Source: Streptomyces sp. L-9-10 (GTDB lineage Bacteria > Actinomycetota > Actinomycetes > Streptomycetales > Streptomycetaceae). Taken from it: a stretch of 59,041 nucleotides of DNA. The DNA lies in contig NZ_PHRF01000074.1 of assembly GCF_004151105.1 (NCBI RefSeq), forward strand, positions 1-59,041, in the 5' to 3' direction. The position numbers were made by a program, and so were the translations under genes. The notes beneath the pieces were generated by a model. It did no database searches, was not told where the DNA came from, and worked only from the letters and a program-made list of their open reading frames with translations. The stretch's first letter is position 1; the number at the start of each line of letters is the position of its first letter. This document shows, in pieces, positions 46,649-55,218 of this stretch.

Positions 46649-46681
46649 GACCCCTCACCCCTGGTGCCGTGAGCCCCCTCA
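46634..46681 (+). repeat. 24-bp duplication of the phosphatase gene end with its stop
   Basis: Units 46634-46657 and 46658-46681 differ at one base. Each begins CCCCTGGTGCCGTGAG, so the stop TGA (46646) is repeated at 46670 in the same frame. Confidence 0.92.
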
Positions 46682-46888
46682 CCACCGTCCGTAGTCGAGA
46701 GGTATCCCTCCGCATAACATTTGACACACCGTCAGAAAGGCGAGCTGTCCTGACGGGCCATCAACTCGCCCGATTGCGTTCCCATATGTACCGGTACGTC
46801 CGATGCGAAGTCGTTAACGATCATCCGGAACAGCTTGGAATAAGGCCCAGGTCTCTATTAACGTTCGATAACGCAGCGCGGTCGTCCC
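46682..46888 (+). promoter_or_regulatory. Promoter region of the riboswitch-controlled gene
   Basis: A conspicuously AT-richer stretch (about 46700-46880) upstream of the riboswitch with possible promoter words (TTGACA at 46722-46727). No gene. Confidence 0.5.
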
Positions 46889-47052
46889 AGCCGTCGCAAG
46901 AGATGGCACCGTGCGCACGCGCCGAATCCCGCAAGGGAACCGGGGAACCACCAATTGGGGTGAATCGGGTGTCTTTTGCCGCCTTGTGCGGCGGGAGCGC
47001 TCGTAGGAGACCTTCCTGCTCCGAACCCGTCAGCTAACCCGGTAGGCGAGAA
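46889..47052 (+). ncRNA. ydaO/yuaA-type c-di-AMP riboswitch
   Basis: Two conserved blocks of this class are directly visible: GAATCCCGCAAGGGAACCGG followed by GGAACC and TTGGGGTGAAT (about 46924-46971), and later CTGCTCCGAACCCGTCAG with CTAACCCGGTAGGCG (about 47018-47048). TCGC (46894-46897) can pair with GCGA (47046-47049) as P1. It sits in the leader of an M23 peptidase gene, the usual target class in Streptomyces, where c-di-AMP turns off cell-wall hydrolase expression. Exact ends are approximate. Confidence 0.93.
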
Positions 47053-47074
47053 GGAAGGAAAGGAGTACGCCTCA

Positions 47075-48100
47075 GTGGCGTCCAACAAGCCTGCCCCCGA
47101 AGCCCTCTTCGAAACGCGCTCCCACGGCGACCAGCCGGACAGGGCATGGGGGGAATGGAATCCCACCGAGGAGTCCATACGGCCCGTACGCGGCCGGCAC
47201 CGCGTCGCCAAGCAGCGCGGACTGGCCCGTAGCTCCACCGTCCTCGGCGTGGGCGTCATCGCCGCCGTCGGCGCGGGAGGCATCGCCACCGCGCAGGACA
47301 AGCCCGCGGTCTCCATATCCCTGCCCGACGCGATCGCGGACAATCTCCCGGACGCCAAGTCGCTGCCGGGAATGGGCTCGCTCGCCTCGGACGACTCCGA
47401 CTCCGAGGTGCTCGCCGCCCCGCTCACCACCGCCGGGCTCACCGCCTCGGACACCGAGCAGGGCGCCACCGACGCGGGAGAGGCGCTGCGCGCCCGTATC
47501 CTCCAGCAGGCCGAGGCGCAGCAGACCGGGGCCGACGCGGCGCAGAAGGCGGCCGCGGAGTCGGCGGCGGCCGAGAAGGCCGCGGCCGAGGCCAAGAAGC
47601 AGCAGACCGAGGCCGAGAAGAAGATCGAAGAGGCGAAGAAGAAGGCCGAGGCGGAGGCCAGGGCCAAGGCGGAGAAGGCACGGCTGGCCAAGCTGGCCGC
47701 CAGCTACGCGATCCCCACCTCCTCGTACACGATCACCTCGACCTACGGTCAGGCCGGCTCGCTGTGGTCCTCCGGCCAGCACACCGGCCTGGACTTCGCC
47801 GCGCCGACGGGCACCCCGCTCAAGGCCGTGCACAGCGGCACCGTCAAGTCGGCCGGCTGGTCGGGCTCGTACGGATACCGCACGGTCCTGGAGCTCGACG
47901 ACGGCACGGAGATCTGGTACGCCCACCAGTCCTCGATCAGCGTGAGCGCCGGGCAGAAGGTCAGCACCGGCGAGGTCATCGGCAGGGTCGGCGCGACCGG
48001 CAATGTGACCGGCGCCCATCTGCACCTTGAGGTCCACACGCCGGGCGGCTCGGGCATCGACCCGATGAGCTGGCTGCGCGGCAAGGGCCTCAACCCGTAA
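47075..48100 (+). CDS. Secreted M23 (LytM-type) peptidoglycan endopeptidase
   Basis: 341 aa from GTG 47075, with AAGGAG 9 nt upstream, just after the riboswitch. Order: cytoplasmic N-terminus, membrane/signal segment (about 52-72), linker, Ala/Glu/Lys coiled coil (about 145-212), M23 domain (about 230-341) with HTGLDF (zinc His and Asp), WYAHQSS and HLHLEVH. All zinc ligands are present, so it is likely an active wall hydrolase. Expression is predicted to be shut off by c-di-AMP. Confidence 0.93.
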   Translation: MASNKPAPEALFETRSHGDQPDRAWGEWNPTEESIRPVRGRHRVAKQRGLARSSTVLGVGVIAAVGAGGIATAQDKPAVSISLPDAIADNLPDAKSLPGMGSLASDDSDSEVLAAPLTTAGLTASDTEQGATDAGEALRARILQQAEAQQTGADAAQKAAAESAAAEKAAAEAKKQQTEAEKKIEEAKKKAEAEARAKAEKARLAKLAASYAIPTSSYTITSTYGQAGSLWSSGQHTGLDFAAPTGTPLKAVHSGTVKSAGWSGSYGYRTVLELDDGTEIWYAHQSSISVSAGQKVSTGEVIGRVGATGNVTGAHLHLEVHTPGGSGIDPMSWLRGKGLNP

Positions 48101-48129
48101 GTCTCGCCTCCACAGGCCCTCCACCGGCC

Positions 48130-48256
48130 TTCTCCCGCAGACCCGCAGACCCGCGGGCCTGCGGGCTTCCGCCCGCGGGCCCGCGGGCTTCCTGGTTCGC
48201 AGGCCCGCAGGCCCGCAGGCCCGCGGACCCGTGGGAAATTTCCCGCGGACATTCCC
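48130..48256. repeat. GC repeat cluster and palindrome after the M23 gene
   Basis: Overlapping copies of GGCCCGCAGG and its complement form many alternative hairpins. At its right end lies the perfect palindrome GGGAAATTTCCC (48233-48244), AT-cored and unlike its surroundings, possibly an operator for the downstream reductase. Confidence 0.6.
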
Positions 48257-48321
48257 CCATACGGCCCATATCGGTGCGCGGAGCGGAATAGGGCGGCTTC
48301 CTCCGGGAGTTGCAGCCGCTT

Positions 48322-49266
48322 ATGACCGCTCTGCGCCCACTGGGCTCTTCCGATCTGCACGTCTTCCCGCTCGCCCTCGGCGGCAACGTCTTCGGCTGGA
48401 CCGCCGACGAGACGGCCTCGTTCGCCGTCCTCGACGCGTACGCCGCCGCGGGCGGGAACTTCATCGATACCGCCGACCTGTACTCCGCGTGGGTGCCGGG
48501 CCACCAGGGCGGTGAATCCGAGACCGTCATCGGCAACTGGATCGCCTCGCGCGGCAATCGCTCCGAGGTGCTGGTCGCGACCAAGGTCGGCGGGCACCCG
48601 CAGTACAAGGGGCTCCGGGCGGCCACCATCAAGTCCGGCGTCGAGGAGTCGCTGCGCCGGCTCCGTACGGACTACATCGACCTCTACTACACGCACTTCG
48701 ACGACCCCGAGGTCCCGGTCGAGGAGATCGTCACGGCTCTCGACCAGCTGGTGAAGGCGGGCAAGGTCCGTGCGCTCGGCGCCTCCAACATCAGCGCGGA
48801 GCGGCTGGCCGCCTCGCTCGCCTTCTCGGAGCGCGAGGGCCTGGCCCGCTATGTGGCGCTCCAGCCGCACTACAACCTGGTCTCGCGGGACACGTACGAG
48901 GGCGAGCTGGAGGACACCGTCCGGCGGCACGGCCTCTCGGCCGTGCCGTACTTCGCCCTGGCCTCGGGCTTCCTCACCGGCAAGTACCGTCCCGGGACGA
49001 CGGTCGACAGCCCCCGTGCCGACCGCGCGGCCACGTATCTGGAGTCCGAGCGGGGCACCAAGGTCCTGACCGCGCTGGACCGGATCGCCGGGGCGCGGGG
49101 CGCCGAGGTCGCGACCGTCGCGCTGGCCTGGCTGGCGGCGCAGCCGACCGTGGTCGCGCCGCTCGCGTCCGCGCGTACGACCGAGCAGCTGCCCGCGCTG
49201 CTGGCGGCGGCCGCCCTTGAGCTGACGGCGGAGGAGCTGGCGGAGCTCACCACGGCCTCCGCCTGA
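48322..49266 (+). CDS. Aldo/keto reductase
   Basis: 314 aa from ATG 48322; a TTG four codons upstream is less likely. TIM-barrel AKR with catalytic Asp/Tyr in FIDTADLYSAW, Lys in VATKVGGH and His in YYTHFDDP, plus NADPH-binding Arg/Ser region near the end (PLASARTTEQL). YghZ/Tas-like. Substrate unknown. Confidence 0.92.
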   Translation: MTALRPLGSSDLHVFPLALGGNVFGWTADETASFAVLDAYAAAGGNFIDTADLYSAWVPGHQGGESETVIGNWIASRGNRSEVLVATKVGGHPQYKGLRAATIKSGVEESLRRLRTDYIDLYYTHFDDPEVPVEEIVTALDQLVKAGKVRALGASNISAERLAASLAFSEREGLARYVALQPHYNLVSRDTYEGELEDTVRRHGLSAVPYFALASGFLTGKYRPGTTVDSPRADRAATYLESERGTKVLTALDRIAGARGAEVATVALAWLAAQPTVVAPLASARTTEQLPALLAAAALELTAEELAELTTASA

Positions 49267-49287
49267 GGCCCTCGTCCGACAGGTTCC

Positions 49288-49354
49288 TCATAGGCCAGGT
49301 TCCTCACTGGCCAGGTTTCTCACCGGCCAGATCTCTCATTGGCCGGGTTGCTCA
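49288..49354 (-). repeat. 16-bp repeat with a TGA per unit at the PrsW gene end
   Basis: On the minus strand TGA occurs at 49354-49352 (the prsW stop) and again ending at 49336, 49320, 49304 and 49288, exactly every 16 bp, within GGCCAATGAG-type units. Because 16 is 1 mod 3, all three frames receive a stop. The array fills the space between convergent genes. Confidence 0.92.
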
Positions 49355-50692
49355 TTGGCGGTACGGGTTGTAGCCGTCGTAGTCGATGTACGGCGGCGGC
49401 ACCCGCACCCGGCCCGTGGCCCGCGCCGCATAGTTCAGCGCGGGCCCGGCTATCTCCCTGCGCTGCCACAGATGGTGCAGCAGCTCCTGCTCGCGCTCGA
49501 TGAAGTCCGGGCCCACCGCCCCGCGGTGGGCCCGGTGGCGCAGAAACGCCAGGGACGTCGCGAACGCCTCGTACTCCCCGACCGATCTGGCCGCCCGCGG
49601 GCCGTACGTACGGCCCGCGAAGTTACGCGCCACGGTGCGCGCCCGCATGGAGGAGAGCGCGAGAGGCGCGGCCGGGGTCAGCCAGCCGGCCGCGGCGTAC
49701 GCGGGAAGCTCGGCCCCGATCGTGCGCAGCTCGCGCTGGCGGCTCCAGATCGCCAGCCAGGTGAGCAGGGCGAAGACCGGCACCATGAACACCCCGTACA
49801 CCACGTAGAAGCCGTACGGGCCGAAGACCGCCCCCGAACCGTTCCACAGCGCGTGCAGGCCCATCGCCAGGGCCAGACCGAGCAGCGGCAGGGCGAACCG
49901 GCGCATCCTCTGGCGGCGGGCCGCCGTCGCCGCCAGCCCGAAGCCGATGCCGGTGAGCACGGTGAAGAGCGGATGGGCGAACGGTGACATGACGACGCGG
50001 ACGAAGAAGGTCGCGGCCGTGACGGAGGCCAGGCCGGAGTTGCCCAGGTGCTGGTCCTCGCCGAAGGCGCTGCCGAGATAGAGGATGTTCTCGGTGAAGG
50101 CGAAGCCGGTGGCGCTGAACCCCGCGATCACGACACCGTCGACGAGCCCGGTGAAGGCCCGTCTGCGGAAGAGGAAGATCAGCAGGATCGCGCCGGCCTT
50201 GGCGCTCTCCTCCACGACGGGGGCTATCACCGTGGCACCGAGCGACTCCGCGCCCGCCGGGTCGGCGGTGGCTGTGGCTATCCACTCGGTCGCGAACGAG
50301 TTCGCGATGATCGCGACGAGGGCGGCGGCGAAGGCACCCCATGCCAGGGCGAAGACCAGATTGCGCCAGGGGCCCGGCTCGACCCGGTCCAGCCAGCGGA
50401 AGGCCGTGATGAGCAGCGGTACGGGCAGGACGGCCAGACCCAGGCCCACCAGGAAGCCCTGCGTGCCGGTCTGGTCCCTCACGAGGGCGAGGATCACCAG
50501 GGCGCAGAGGACGAGCACCGTGATGACGGCCCCCACCCGGACCGCGCGGTGGCGCCAGAACGCGCGGCGTGGCCGGTAGCGCCTGCGGGCGGGCTCCGGC
50601 ACGGCGGCCCACAGCTCACCGAGCCGCTGCTGGCGCTCGTAGACGGGGATCGCCGGACGCGGACCGGGCGGCTGCGGGGACGGTTCTGACAC
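49352..50692 (-). CDS. PrsW-family intramembrane metalloprotease
   Basis: 446 aa with eight or so membrane helices. Motifs of the family are intact: VVEESAK (EExxK), FAFTENILYL (FxxxEN), a His in FAHPLFT and LHALWNGSG. PrsW cleaves anti-sigma factors in B. subtilis; the target here is unknown. The C-terminal about 130 residues are cytoplasmic and include TYGPRAARSVGEYEAFATSL. Downstream of trmB on the same strand but separated by a repeat array. Confidence 0.9.
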   Translation of the reverse strand: MSEPSPQPPGPRPAIPVYERQQRLGELWAAVPEPARRRYRPRRAFWRHRAVRVGAVITVLVLCALVILALVRDQTGTQGFLVGLGLAVLPVPLLITAFRWLDRVEPGPWRNLVFALAWGAFAAALVAIIANSFATEWIATATADPAGAESLGATVIAPVVEESAKAGAILLIFLFRRRAFTGLVDGVVIAGFSATGFAFTENILYLGSAFGEDQHLGNSGLASVTAATFFVRVVMSPFAHPLFTVLTGIGFGLAATAARRQRMRRFALPLLGLALAMGLHALWNGSGAVFGPYGFYVVYGVFMVPVFALLTWLAIWSRQRELRTIGAELPAYAAAGWLTPAAPLALSSMRARTVARNFAGRTYGPRAARSVGEYEAFATSLAFLRHRAHRGAVGPDFIEREQELLHHLWQRREIAGPALNYAARATGRVRVPPPYIDYDGYNPYRQ

Positions 50693-50752
50693 CCGACGAC
50701 CCTAACGAGGGGCACTGACACCTGGCGATGGTGCCCGCGTCACCGCCTCGGG

Positions 50753-50878
50753 TCACGCGCGCTCGGGTCACGCGCGCTCGGGTACGTGCTCGGGTCACGC
50801 GCGCTCGGGTACGTGCTCGGGTCACGCGCGCTCGGGTACGTGCTCGGGTCACGCGCGCTCGGGTACGTGCTCGGGTTA
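50753..50878 (-). repeat. 27-bp repeat with in-frame stops at the trmB end
   Basis: On the minus strand the trmB stop TAA (50878-50876) is followed by TGA at 50851-50849, 50824-50822, 50797-50795, 50770-50768 and 50755-50753. Four intervals are exactly 27 bp and the last is 15, so every stop is in the trmB frame. Each 27-bp unit repeats ACCCGAG words that also occur as ACCCGGA at the gene end. Confidence 0.93.
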
Positions 50879-51652
50879 CGCGAGTCCGGGTACGCGGCGG
50901 AACAGCAGGTCGTGCACGACATGGCCCTTGTCGAGCCCCTGCCCCTCGAACCGGGTCAGCGGACGGAAGCCGGGCCGTGGCGCGTAACCGCCGTCCTCCT
51001 GGGTGTTCTCGAAGTGCGGGTGCGCGGTCAGCTCCGCCAGCATCTGCTCGGCGTACGGCTCCCAGTCGGTCGCGCAGTGCAGCACGGCCCCCGGCTTCAG
51101 CCGGCCCGCGGCCAGCGTGAGGAACTCCCGCTGGATCAGCCGCCGCTTGTGGTGCCGCTTCTTGGGCCAGGGGTCGGGGAAGTAGATCCGCAGCCCGGCG
51201 AGCGACTCGGCCGGCAGCATCTCCCTGAGCAGGATGATCGCGTCGCCGTTGGCCACCCGGATGTTGGCCAGACCGTTCTCCTCCGCGAGCCGGAGCAGAT
51301 TCCCCTGGCCGGGGGTGTGCACATCGACGGCGAGGATGCCGGTGCCCGCGTCGGCGGCGGCCATGCGCGCCGTGGCCTCGCCCATCCCGAAACCGATCTC
51401 CAGGACGACCGGCAGTCCGCCGAACATCTCGTCCGGATCGAGAACCCGCTGCCCGTCGATGTCCATGCCCCAGTCGGCCCACATCCGCCGCAGGGCCTCG
51501 GCCTGGCCGGTGGTGACGCGGCTCCGGCGTGGCTGGAAGCTGCGGATGCGCCGCTCGAAGTGGGATCCGGCGGGGTCGGCCGCGGGACCCGTGCCTTCGG
51601 GAAACATCCGGCTCATGGTGCGGTTCTCGGCCATCTCGTTCGTCTCGTTCAC
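50876..51652 (-). CDS. trmB: tRNA (guanine-N7-)-methyltransferase
   Basis: 258 aa. SAM motif EIGFGMGEATA and the family signature PDPWPKKRHHKRRL are present, with CATDWEPYAEQM near the end. Forms m7G46 in tRNA. ATG 51652 is used; nearer ATGs follow at codons 6, 13 and 16. Confidence 0.95.
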   Translation of the reverse strand: MNETNEMAENRTMSRMFPEGTGPAADPAGSHFERRIRSFQPRRSRVTTGQAEALRRMWADWGMDIDGQRVLDPDEMFGGLPVVLEIGFGMGEATARMAAADAGTGILAVDVHTPGQGNLLRLAEENGLANIRVANGDAIILLREMLPAESLAGLRIYFPDPWPKKRHHKRRLIQREFLTLAAGRLKPGAVLHCATDWEPYAEQMLAELTAHPHFENTQEDGGYAPRPGFRPLTRFEGQGLDKGHVVHDLLFRRVPGLA

Positions 51653-51684
51653 AGTGCCTCCGATTCTACGGAGGCCCGGATCCT

Positions 51685-51740
51685 GCTCCGGAGCCCTGGA
51701 GCCCTGGAGCCCTGGAGCCCTGGAGCCCCAACGGCCCGGG
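51685..51740. repeat. 8-bp CTGGAGCC repeat after the L-2-hydroxyglutarate oxidase gene
   Basis: Five uninterrupted copies of CTGGAGCC plus diverged ones (GGCTCCGGGGCTC) lie between trmB and the stop of the oxidase gene. No stop codon in the unit. Confidence 0.75.
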
Positions 51741-51750
51741 GCTCCGGGGC

Positions 51751-52974
51751 TCAGTCCTCCGCCAGCCCCGCCAGTACCCGCCGTGCGACCTCCCGGCCGA
51801 TGGGCAGCGAGGCGGTCGCCGCCGGGGACGGGGCGTTCAGGACATGCACCGTGCGCGGGGTCTGCCGGATCAGGAAGTCGTCCGCGAGCGTGCCGTCCCG
51901 CAGCACCGCCTGGGCCCGTACCCCGGCCGCCGCCGGGCGCAGGTCCGCGTCCGTGACCGCCGGGAGCAGCCGCCGTACGGCCGTCGCGAAGGCGCGCTTC
52001 GAGAGCGAGCGGTGCAGCTCACCGGCGCCGTACCGCCAGTGCTTGCGCGCCGTGCGCCACGAGCCGGGCCAGCTGAGGGTGGCCGCCAGCTCGCCGGGGC
52101 GTACGTCCGACCAGGTGTAGCCCTCGCGGGCCAGCGCCAGGACCGCGTTCGGCCCGACGTGGACCCCGCCGTCGATGGAGCGGGTCAGATGCACGCCCAG
52201 GAACGGGAACGCCGGGTCGGGCACCGGATAGACCAGCCCCCGTACGAGATCGGGCCTGGCCAGCTCGTAGTACTCGCCCCGGAACGGCACGATCCGCATC
52301 CCCGGGTCGTCGCCCGCCAGCCGTGCCACCTGGTCGCACTGGAGCCCCGCGCAGTTCACCAGGGCCCGCGCCCTGACCACCGCGCCGGAGGCGGTACGGA
52401 CCGCGACGCCCCAGGGGCGCCGGTCGATGGCCGTGACCTCGGAGCCGTACCGTACGGACGCGCCCGCCGCCCCGGCCGACTCGGCGAGCTGTTCGGCGAC
52501 CGCGACGAAGTCGCACACCCCGGTCGTACCGACCTGGATCGCCGCGAGACCGCGCACCTGGGGCTCGTACTCCGTGATCTGCGCCGGGCCCAGCTCCCGC
52601 ACCGGAATGCCGTTCTCCCTGCCGCGCTGGACCAGGGCGTGCAGCCGGGGCAGCTCGTCTCGCCGTGTCGCGACGATCAGCTTGCCGGTGACCTCGTGCG
52701 CGATGCCGTACTCCGCGCAGAACTTGACCATCTCGGCGGAGCCGCGCACCGCGTACCGCGCCTTGAGCGAGCCGGGGCGGTAGTAGACGCCGCTGTGGAT
52801 CACCCCGCTGTTGTGGCCCGTCTGGTGGCGGGCGGGGCCCGGCTCCTTCTCCAGCACGACGACCCTGGTGCCCGGAGCGGCGCGCGTGATCGCGTACGCC
52901 GTCGAGAGACCGACGATCCCGCCGCCGATCACCAGCACCTCGCAGTCGAAACCCACGCGTCCGCGTCCGCTCAT
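51751..52974 (-). CDS. lhgO: L-2-hydroxyglutarate oxidase (LhgO family)
   Basis: 407 aa from ATG 52974, GGAGG 8 nt upstream; a GTG three codons upstream overlaps that site. FAD-binding VIGGGIVGLSTA (15-26), then HNSGVIHSGVYYRPGSLKA, the signature of L-2-hydroxyglutarate dehydrogenases/oxidases, and FPFLGVHLTRSIDG. Removes L-2-hydroxyglutarate made by side reactions of central metabolism. Confidence 0.92.
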   Translation of the reverse strand: MSGRGRVGFDCEVLVIGGGIVGLSTAYAITRAAPGTRVVVLEKEPGPARHQTGHNSGVIHSGVYYRPGSLKARYAVRGSAEMVKFCAEYGIAHEVTGKLIVATRRDELPRLHALVQRGRENGIPVRELGPAQITEYEPQVRGLAAIQVGTTGVCDFVAVAEQLAESAGAAGASVRYGSEVTAIDRRPWGVAVRTASGAVVRARALVNCAGLQCDQVARLAGDDPGMRIVPFRGEYYELARPDLVRGLVYPVPDPAFPFLGVHLTRSIDGGVHVGPNAVLALAREGYTWSDVRPGELAATLSWPGSWRTARKHWRYGAGELHRSLSKRAFATAVRRLLPAVTDADLRPAAAGVRAQAVLRDGTLADDFLIRQTPRTVHVLNAPSPAATASLPIGREVARRVLAGLAED

Positions 52975-53084
52975 GCGCGCCACCTCCCACCCCGATAGTG
53001 CACTGGCCCGCCGGAGACGCGCTTAAACCACCGCGATCGAACCGTTGACCGGTGGACATGTGTGTCATGCCTCGCGGACAGATG

Positions 53085-53157
53085 CCGGCCGGGTGTGCCC
53101 GGGAGCAGCCGGGTGCCCGGGATCACCGCGTGTACGGGAGCAGCCGCGTGCCCGGAA
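53085..53157 (-). repeat. 35-bp repeat at the NsdA-like gene end
   Basis: Directly after the minus-strand stop at 53158, TGATTCCGGGCACGCGGCTG recurs as TGATCCCGGGCACCCGGCTG 35 bp later, each starting with TGA. Two and a half units. Confidence 0.75.
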
Positions 53158-54636
53158 TCAGGCGGGCGCCACCAGCAGGGGCCGCGCGCGCTCCCGCAGC
53201 TCCACCACCCGGGGCTCGTCCCCATACGGCTCCAGGCGGTGCAGCAGATCCCGTACGTACTCCGTCGTACGCGCGGAGGAGATTCGGTTCGCCACTTCCA
53301 CGGCCCGCGTGCCCGCCGCGCAGGCCGCGTCCAGATTGCCCGACTCGAGCTCGGCGACGGCGCTCACCACCAGACGTAAGCCGTGCGAGCGTACGAACTC
53401 CTCCGTCGGCCGGGACAGCGCCTGCTCCGTGAACTGCCGTACCTGGCGCGGCGCCTTCAGGTCGCGGTAGCACTCGGCGGCGTCGGCCGCGAACCGGTCG
53501 TACGAGTAGAAACCCAGCCACGACGGATCGGCGTCGCCGTCCCGGGAGCGCTCCAGCCAGCCCTCCGCCGCCTTCAGCGCGGCCCCGGCCGCGACCGCGT
53601 CGCCCGCCTTCGCGTGCGCGCGCGCCTCCACCAGCCGGAAGAAGCTCATCGTGCGGGCGGTGGCGAGACCGCGGTTGCGCTCCAGCGCCGCCTGGGCGAG
53701 ATCCACGCCCTCGTCCGCGAAGCCGCGGTAGGTCGCCTGGAGCGACATGGAGGCCAGCACATAACCGCCGAGCGGTACGTCGGCGGCGGCGCGGGCCAGT
53801 CGCAGCGCCTGGATGTAGTAGCGCTGCGCGGCCTCCTGCTGGCCGGTGTCGAAGGCCATCCAGCCGGCCAGCCTGGTCAGTTCGGCGGTGGCCCCGAAGA
53901 GCCCCCGGCCCACCTCGTCGCTGTACGCGCCGAGGAGCAGCGGCGCCGCGTCGACCCGCAGACACTCGGGCACCATCGAGGAACGCCAGTCCCCGCCGCC
54001 GTACTTGGAGTCCCAGCGCCGGGCGTCCGAGGCCGCCTCCCGCAGCTTGGCCACATCGCTGTGGCCCACGCGCAGCGGCGTGACCTCGCCTGTTCCCGAG
54101 GCATCGACGGCCCCCCCGCTCCCGCCATGCGCTCCCTGCGCCGCCTCCGCGACCGCCGCGTCACGGGCGACCGAGGAGTCGGCGGGTGTTATCAGCCACC
54201 GGGAAGCGGGTGTGGCGTAAGCGCTCACTGCGAAGGATCCGGCCAGCGACTGCCAGATGCCGCCGCTGCCCGCGCGGCGGCCCGCGAGGTCCAGCCGGTA
54301 CAGCTCCGTCGCCGCGCGCACCGCCTCGCCCACGTCGCGCGGGAAGGCGAGCCCGACCTCGGGGGCCGGGTCCGCGTCCGCGAGGCCGATCTCATGGAGT
54401 GGGACGGGACGTCCCAGCTTCGCTCCGATGGCGGCGGCGATGAGATGGGGCGCCGCACCCTGCGGAACCATCCCCTTCGACACCCATCGCGCCACGGAGG
54501 TCTTGTCGTAGCGGAGTGTCAGGCCGCGTTGCGCCCCGAGGTCGTTGACCCGCCGGGCGAGGCCGGCGTTGCTGATTCCCGCGAGGGCGAGAACGGTTCC
54601 GAGCTTTTCGTTCGGCCCGCGTAGCTCTCTGGACAT
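53158..54636 (-). CDS. NsdA-like sporulation-associated TPR regulator
   Basis: 492 aa. The N-terminus resembles an atypical HTH (IAGLARRVNDLGAQRG-type, KTSVARWVSKGMVPQGAAPHLI), followed by helical TPR-like repeats (TGQQEAAQRYYIQALRLARAA, GFADEGVDLAQAALERN, AGDAVAAGAALKAAEGWL). A Gly/Ala-rich variable linker lies at about 165-185. This architecture matches the NsdA family, negative regulators of development and antibiotic production in Streptomyces; place in the genome resembles the SCO4114 sporulation-associated protein (from memory). Confidence 0.85.
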   Translation of the reverse strand: MSRELRGPNEKLGTVLALAGISNAGLARRVNDLGAQRGLTLRYDKTSVARWVSKGMVPQGAAPHLIAAAIGAKLGRPVPLHEIGLADADPAPEVGLAFPRDVGEAVRAATELYRLDLAGRRAGSGGIWQSLAGSFAVSAYATPASRWLITPADSSVARDAAVAEAAQGAHGGSGGAVDASGTGEVTPLRVGHSDVAKLREAASDARRWDSKYGGGDWRSSMVPECLRVDAAPLLLGAYSDEVGRGLFGATAELTRLAGWMAFDTGQQEAAQRYYIQALRLARAAADVPLGGYVLASMSLQATYRGFADEGVDLAQAALERNRGLATARTMSFFRLVEARAHAKAGDAVAAGAALKAAEGWLERSRDGDADPSWLGFYSYDRFAADAAECYRDLKAPRQVRQFTEQALSRPTEEFVRSHGLRLVVSAVAELESGNLDAACAAGTRAVEVANRISSARTTEYVRDLLHRLEPYGDEPRVVELRERARPLLVAPA

Positions 54637-54886
54637 GCGTCACCCCTCGGCACACAGACGCCCGCCGCTTCGCGGCATAGGCGCGCGGCATTCGTAAACC
54701 CAGCGTAGTTCGCCACATCCCGACCGTTAAGGGGCGGAGTTCCGGATGGCGGGATTGTTGTCCGTGCGATGATCGCGCCGCACGTCCCCGGGCGGCACGC
54801 CGTGCTCCGGCCGTGCAGCGCGCGCCCGGCCGTGCGCTCTTGGCCCCGGTGGAGCGGCAGCGCTTCCATGAGTCCTGCGTGGGTCG
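54637..54886. promoter_or_regulatory. Left part of the NsdA-like / AsnB-like divergent region
   Basis: Part of a 582-bp gap between divergent genes. AT-richer near 54690-54770, probably the promoter of the minus-strand gene. No ORF of good quality. Confidence 0.4.
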
Positions 54887-55016
54887 GCCCACTGCGTACT
54901 GGAACCAGTGGGCTGGGGGATCCCGCCGCCCCAATCCCCGCGGGCGGTGGATCAGTCCGGGAGGCGGGACACGCCTCCCGGACTGAACGTTCACCGGCGT
55001 CGAACTGACACGCCGG
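54887..55016 (+). ncRNA. Candidate structured RNA: four consecutive hairpins
   Basis: SL1 GCCCACTG/CAGTGGGC (54887-54913), SL2 GATCC...CCGCCC/GGGCGG...GGATC (54919-54953), SL3 with a perfect 15-bp stem TCAGTCCGGGAGGCG (54952-54986) and SL4 CCGGCGT/ACGCCGG (54994-55016). Either a leader of the asparagine-synthase-like gene starting at 55219 or an independent small RNA ending at SL3. High GC makes hairpins common, so this is a candidate only. Confidence 0.4.
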
Positions 55017-55218
55017 GTCCGGAGATTGGCTGAATGCTGTCTGTCCGCGGAGCGCCACATCTCCGCCAAATGGCCAATGCCAGGGGCGCATTCGCATTCC
55101 CACCCGCGCTTCCGTAGGCCCTCCTGTGCGCTGTTGTCATGGCAGCATGTTCCCGAACGGCTTCAGCTCAAGCGTTTCCAGCTTGGTCTGGACTTGTCCA
55201 CAGGCTGTGGAGGCGGCG

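Noticed and set aside
50728..51120. Plus-strand Arg/Val repeat protein
   Set aside because: It is the translation of the 27-bp repeat and antisense trmB; no conserved content.
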